From: Longimicrobium sp.
GTDB taxonomy: Bacteria; Gemmatimonadota; Gemmatimonadetes; Longimicrobiales; Longimicrobiaceae
NCBI GenBank assembly: GCA_036389135.1
Contig: DASVQP010000117.1
Span: 124,001-188,000, forward strand
Length of the DNA: 64,000 bases
Direction: 5' to 3'
This document shows positions 61,301 through 64,000 of the stretch, piece after piece. Under the pieces are notes generated by a model. The model was not told the origin of the DNA. It worked only from the letters and a program-made list of their open reading frames with translations, and ran no database searches. Numbering within the stretch: position 1 is the first letter of the stretch; each line of letters starts with the position of its first letter. The position numbers and the translations under genes were made by a program.

Positions 61301-62515
61301 TATAACTTCTTCGACCAGGCTACCTCCGTGCTCACGGTGAATAGCCTCGTGGGTCGTGCCGCGACACGCGAGCAGGCGGAGCGCCAGCGTCAGTCCGCTG
61401 CCCGTCTTGGGGTCAGGACCGACCTCGGATTTCTGTCCACGCACAATCTCGGTGAGGCTCTCAAGCATCTCGCAGCCTTCCAGCTCCAGTTCCGGAAGCG
61501 CGTGGGACACCTTGTCGACCCACGAGAGATCGCCCGGATCGAAGCCGACGAGCAAAACATTCTCCCGCAGGTCTGGACGCTCTGGTACCAGTTCGCGCAT
61601 GCGCCCGAGCAGCGCCTGAGGGATCCGCAGCGCCATGCCGACGGTGCCGTTCGCGAAGCTCTTGATGGCCTGCGGCGGGATATTGTCGATCGCTTAAACC
61701 CCCTTTTGGAGGAGGGGATCGAGGCCGCCATTCTGTCTGAAAGCTTGGAATACGACGGACGACCAGCGCTGTGGGTGAAGTTCGAAGTATCCAACCCGCT
61801 GGAGATCTACTCGGGGTTCCAGCTTGTCTTTGACGCGGTACAGGCGGTGCTAAGGCGGGTTCGATACCGAACTCTGGAGGTCTTCGCCGTGGATTTTGCC
61901 TGGCCGAGTGTGTTGATCGTGCCGGTCGTGGGGGGCCAAAATCTCGAGGGTCTCATGTGGAGGTTCTACACGAATCAGTTCTTTCAGGATGGCGAGATTA
62001 CTCCCGACCGCTGGTGGAACTTCGTTCCGGTACCGCTGCCGGAGGGGTTCGAGGAGGCCAGCGGGATCGGCATCCTGCGCCATCCCCGCGCGGAAACGAT
62101 CCGGCAGTTCCGTGAAGCCCTCGTGGTTGCATCCGTGCGCGCCGCGCACGTGGCCGATCTCGACCGTCTCCTGGAGAACGTCTCAGGCACCGGCGAGGAG
62201 CTCGCTCGGGCGTACATCGAGCGCCAGGGGGAGCAACTCAGCCCGGAAATCCAACGTGTGCTCGACCTCTTCGTCGTCGCGCTGGAAGATCGGCCTGGAG
62301 ACGAGGAACTCGCGACGCGTCCTTACCTTGAAGAAGCGGTCGTAAGGCTGGCGGAGGTAGGACGACTCGTAATCCCCCGCGATCAGGAGGAGGGGATGTG
62401 GGCCGTTCCGGTGGCGGAGATGCCGGAATGGGTGGAACGGCTGGATAGTTCACTACGGGATCTTGAAGTCGTGCGGCTCCTGTGGACAGCGGACGCGTTG
62501 CAGCGCGAGAGGTAA
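58310..62515 (+). CDS. Nuclease-STAND NTPase, Avs-like candidate defence protein
   Basis: 1401 residues. N-terminal domain (about 1-120): GYRRQALYTLARVL, Asp40 in NEDLAVYG and Glu52-x-x-Gln55-x-Lys57 in EAVQVKSY fit a PD-(D/E)xK nuclease of the DUF4297/Cap4 type. A STAND-type ATPase follows: Walker A GASGQGKST at 277-285, a hydrophobic-acidic strand (MYVHVDVTPRD) and the sensor-like VLVTIREEDF. The remaining 900 residues are of unknown helical repeats and mixed folds, a plausible sensor for a phage protein. This layout of effector, switch, sensor in one chain is that of Avs antiviral proteins. Codon choice looks less GC-extreme than in neighbours, a hint of transfer; this was not measured. 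It stands alone, next to vapBC. Confidence 0.75.
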   Translation: MSNSGAKAALQGYRRQALYTLARVLRGGPDLVFHPEGNEDLAVYGADGSLLEAVQVKSYAEPLALSDFGPRKEGSFFRRAADLASRPGVAVRVASFGPVGPELRGAWAGVGQPRNEITRKLREAGLHSDAPARLYDRVEWEEVSEEELRREVFDFLRDSAAGGEPVSAFDLLVSWLYVAAETQQRITYGVLIEKINAIGRYLAERAAHHQEWFTTIHPLLDELPDGVDRAILEEEFYRGISARYLDIVAGNDVERPEKLAEIQDAFSSGARAVIVHGASGQGKSTLAYRYLHNFVPEVWRFTVLAVESRTHALQVATALSGHLRSIDAPMYVHVDVTPRDLDWPELVRSLVQHENVRVLVTIREEDFARLGMANAELRFPRTIPLLLDQDEARGIYTRLAARQPDERFLTFDEAWRRFGGEGPLLEFVHLVAQSESLRDRLAAQVRRLKDEVRARHMAPEDLRFLHHVSVANAYEARVDVVGLAHELRLADPVSTLDLLEREYLLRRSADGRHAEGLHPIRSAVLAEELSDPAFHPWVATAVHVLPYVPEEDLEPFLLYAFSRHPEGVEALVQRVSSLTFTTWSGLGGVARALLWLSVREYIEENDPLIREIADLAGDGWWGALNFDIARVDLISGSLLANMGASLGNATAVEASRAYMARQTDTARAFARLEAWMRGLEQSQPDAPASVADWAALAESYFWSAHLDVDSALRAWADDVDLAPAVEDIPLAVLAEVVLAFSYGPTATFEAQVAPYRDQIRDRYQRETNTLFIEDRGDTLRAHFIFPFELLNGSDATTGGQQEKNPFHSAAIRRIELLRSLFPGWNRYGSQAYGHQMGAMVLPIDETNQPGVQVQSLPPRWLPRTNATFRLLADWVRRPATWRDHAQTLIDLRKSVIGGLKGLRVFLLGYMRGQGSTQPWKKIDPDVWERAKTRVQRLPPLPQSAVDEWGFSNESMSAMRSDEGTTSQRSDPARASQARVGDVYADYLKASREYTWGLYNFFDQATSVLTVNSLVGRAATREQAERQRQSAARLGVRTDLGFLSTHNLGEALKHLAAFQLQFRKRVGHLVDPREIARIEADEQNILPQVWTLWYQFAHAPEQRLRDPQRHADGAVREALDGLRRDIVDRLNPLLEEGIEAAILSESLEYDGRPALWVKFEVSNPLEIYSGFQLVFDAVQAVLRRVRYRTLEVFAVDFAWPSVLIVPVVGGQNLEGLMWRFYTNQFFQDGEITPDRWWNFVPVPLPEGFEEASGIGILRHPRAETIRQFREALVVASVRAAHVADLDRLLENVSGTGEELARAYIERQGEQLSPEIQRVLDLFVVALEDRPGDEELATRPYLEEAVVRLAEVGRLVIPRDQEEGMWAVPVAEMPEWVERLDSSLRDLEVVRLLWTADALQRER

Positions 62516-62704
62516 CACCTAACCCGATCACCTTCGGTTCGTCCACCAGGGCCGAGCGCATCGCGGCTCGTTGGCAGCCCGGTGCCGTGCGCGCTCCGGC
62601 GCGAGGGTGGGCTTCTCCTCTCGCGATGAACCTGTTCTCCGCACCGGAAATCCGTATCTTGCACGCAGGCAGCTTCCCTCCCCGCCATTCCACACCCTCC
62701 CCGC

Positions 62705-64000
62705 GTGCGACGGTCTACTCTCCTGCTGATCGTGTTCCTGGGCCTCTCCGGGACCCTTGCGCTGGGCTCTTCGCGCGCCAGCCAGCTTCCCGGCCGCGTG
62801 CTGGGGGTGCTGCGCACCTCGCCCGAAGGCGGCGCCGCGCCGATGGACGTCATCACCGTCACATTCGACCGGCCGGTGGCGGGCGGGCTGGACGAGACGG
62901 TGGACCCCAAGGCCATCTTCAGCATCGAGCCCTCCGTGGCGGGGCGGGTGGAGTGGCGAGACCCCGTCACGCTGCGCTTCACGCCCGCGGCGCCGCTGCC
63001 GCCCGGCGCCGACTTCCGCGTGCGGATCGCTGACAACTTCGCCGCCATGGACGGCGCGCGGCTGCCGAAGCCGTACGAGTTCACCTTTCACGTGGAGCGC
63101 GCGCGGGTGCTCGCGGGCGACCCCGTGGGGCCGGACGAGAACCCGCAATACCTGCCGCCGGTCCCCCTCTTCCGCGTGCTGATGAGCAGCGAGACGGACG
63201 CGCAGGCGCTGGCCGCGGCCTCGCGCGTGGAGCCCGCCGCCGGGTGCCGCGCCCCGCCGGTGCCGCTGAAGCTCCTCGCCCAGCGACCGCGAAACGGCGA
63301 CGATCCCGACTGGTTCCGCTACATGGGCGCCACGGGCAACGACACCACCCACGATCTGCGCCGCGTGGTGGAGCTCGCGCCCGTGCGCCCCCTGCCGGCC
63401 GGGTGCGACGCCGCGCTGGTGATTCCCGCCAGCATGGACAGCGTGCGGGGAACGCCCGTGCGCTGGCCCTTTGCCACGTACGGACCGTTCCGCATCGTGC
63501 ACGCCGGCTGCCCGCTCACGGGCAGCTGCCACTACGGACCGGCGACGGTCATCTTCTCCACCCCCGTCAAGGGCGCCGACGTGCTGCGCCACGTGCGCCT
63601 AACGCGGAGCGGGGGGGCGAACCGCGCGTTCGCCATCCGCGACACCGCGGAGTATTCCGACCAGTGGCGGCTGGAGGGGCGCCTGGTGCCGCGGCAGAGC
63701 TACACGATCACGATCGATCCGGCGCTGACGGATCAGTTCGGCCAGCGCCTTCCCGGCGCGGGCACGAGCACCTTTGCCACGCCGGGCGTGCCGCCGTCGG
63801 TGGTCTATCCGCACGGCAAGATGATCGTGGAGCGCGAGGGCTTCCGCACGCTCGCGGTGCAGCACGTGAACGTCGATACGCTGCGCGTGGCCGTGGCCGA
63901 GGTGCCACGGTCGATGGAGAAGGCCTTTCTGAGCCAGGGATGGGGCCGCTGGGCCGAGGCATGGAGCAGGCTGGCGCCCACCGCCGCGCGCAGCAGCGTG
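62705..64000 (+). CDS. Bacterial alpha-2-macroglobulin family protein, N-terminal part
   Basis: 432 codons visible; the gene runs off the right edge. The GTG at 62705 is chosen because it gives a signal peptide (RRSTLLLIVFLGLSGTLALG). Repeated Ig-like strands follow: MDVITVTFDRPVAGG, LRFTPAAPLPPGADFRVRI, and later ATVIFSTPVKGADVLRHVRL and PRQSYTITIDPALTDQFGQ. This is the usual N-terminal half of bacterial alpha-2-macroglobulins of the YfhM type, thought to trap proteases in the periplasm; the thioester region and the partner PBP1C gene would be off the window. Confidence 0.75.
   Translation, partial: MRRSTLLLIVFLGLSGTLALGSSRASQLPGRVLGVLRTSPEGGAAPMDVITVTFDRPVAGGLDETVDPKAIFSIEPSVAGRVEWRDPVTLRFTPAAPLPPGADFRVRIADNFAAMDGARLPKPYEFTFHVERARVLAGDPVGPDENPQYLPPVPLFRVLMSSETDAQALAAASRVEPAAGCRAPPVPLKLLAQRPRNGDDPDWFRYMGATGNDTTHDLRRVVELAPVRPLPAGCDAALVIPASMDSVRGTPVRWPFATYGPFRIVHAGCPLTGSCHYGPATVIFSTPVKGADVLRHVRLTRSGGANRAFAIRDTAEYSDQWRLEGRLVPRQSYTITIDPALTDQFGQRLPGAGTSTFATPGVPPSVVYPHGKMIVEREGFRTLAVQHVNVDTLRVAVAEVPRSMEKAFLSQGWGRWAEAWSRLAPTAARSSV

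Noticed and set aside
58310-62515. Restriction-modification or McrBC-type gene
   Set aside because: No methyltransferase or second subunit is present, and the P-loop domain follows STAND rather than AAA+ order as far as I can see.
1-64000. tRNA or rRNA genes
   Set aside because: I saw no cloverleaf with T-loop GTTCRA pattern in a plausible context and no rRNA-like stretch, but by-eye reading can miss a single tRNA.

Overview
The window is about 64 kb of very GC-rich chromosomal DNA, densely coded on both strands. It contains no rRNA, no tRNA that I could recognise, no CRISPR array and no transposase. Codon bias, hybrid metabolic and defence content, and several families of palindromic intergenic repeats suggest a free-living soil or sediment bacterium with a large genome. 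The protein style fits Gemmatimonadota (Longimicrobium-like), but that is an inference and not a proven assignment.

Left part (1-8.8 kb, all leftward): a surface-polysaccharide module. It has the start of cysD (sulfate activation), three related PAPS-type sulfotransferases, a Wzt/Wzm-like ABC exporter, and two tandemly duplicated GT4 glycosyltransferases, each behind its own copy of the same promoter. The likely product is an exported, sulfated glycan. From 8.9 to 10.7 kb lie an atypical RNase HI and a vapBC-type locus whose toxin gene is frameshifted.

Housekeeping part (10.8-19.3 kb, leftward): lipB, a BI-1/YccA membrane protein, a complete 2-oxoacid dehydrogenase E1alpha-E1beta-E2 set, and the PBP2 transpeptidase gene mrdA translationally coupled to a nucleotidyltransferase. 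From 19.7 to 28 kb lie an alpha/beta hydrolase, a sirtuin, a subtilase with a stand-alone I9-like inhibitor, a tetR-ubiB-amidase operon with a clear double operator, and a yceH (DUF480) gene.

Central part (28.2-48.4 kb): the most unusual region. A TPR-CHAT protease gene (broken by one frameshift) and an ECF-type sigma/anti-sigma pair flank a rightward run of ten genes. The run encodes an unknown beta-rich protein, a metacaspase, a CHAT-fold protein lacking both catalytic residues, a lipoprotein with a MIDAS-like motif, a small membrane protein, a tubulin-like GTPase-fold protein, a giant actin/Hsp70-like ATPase, a membrane-anchored coiled-coil protein, a MotA/ZorA-like proton channel with a long tail, a MotB/ZorB-like OmpA protein, and a large unknown protein. 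From the tubulin-like gene onward the genes overlap or nearly touch. I read this as one machine: a peptidoglycan-anchored proton-driven motor joined to two cytoskeletal-type NTPases and caspase-class proteases, possibly for defence, stress-induced death or envelope surveillance.

Right part (48.7-64 kb): a leftward four-gene operon (a GT4/radical-SAM fusion, a P-loop kinase, a nucleotidyltransferase/tyrosine-phosphatase fusion, a WG-repeat methyltransferase), an amino-acid permease coupled to an aminotransferase, an intact vapBC pair, a 1401-residue nuclease-STAND NTPase that looks like an Avs-type antiviral gene, and the start of a bacterial alpha-2-macroglobulin gene that runs off the right edge.
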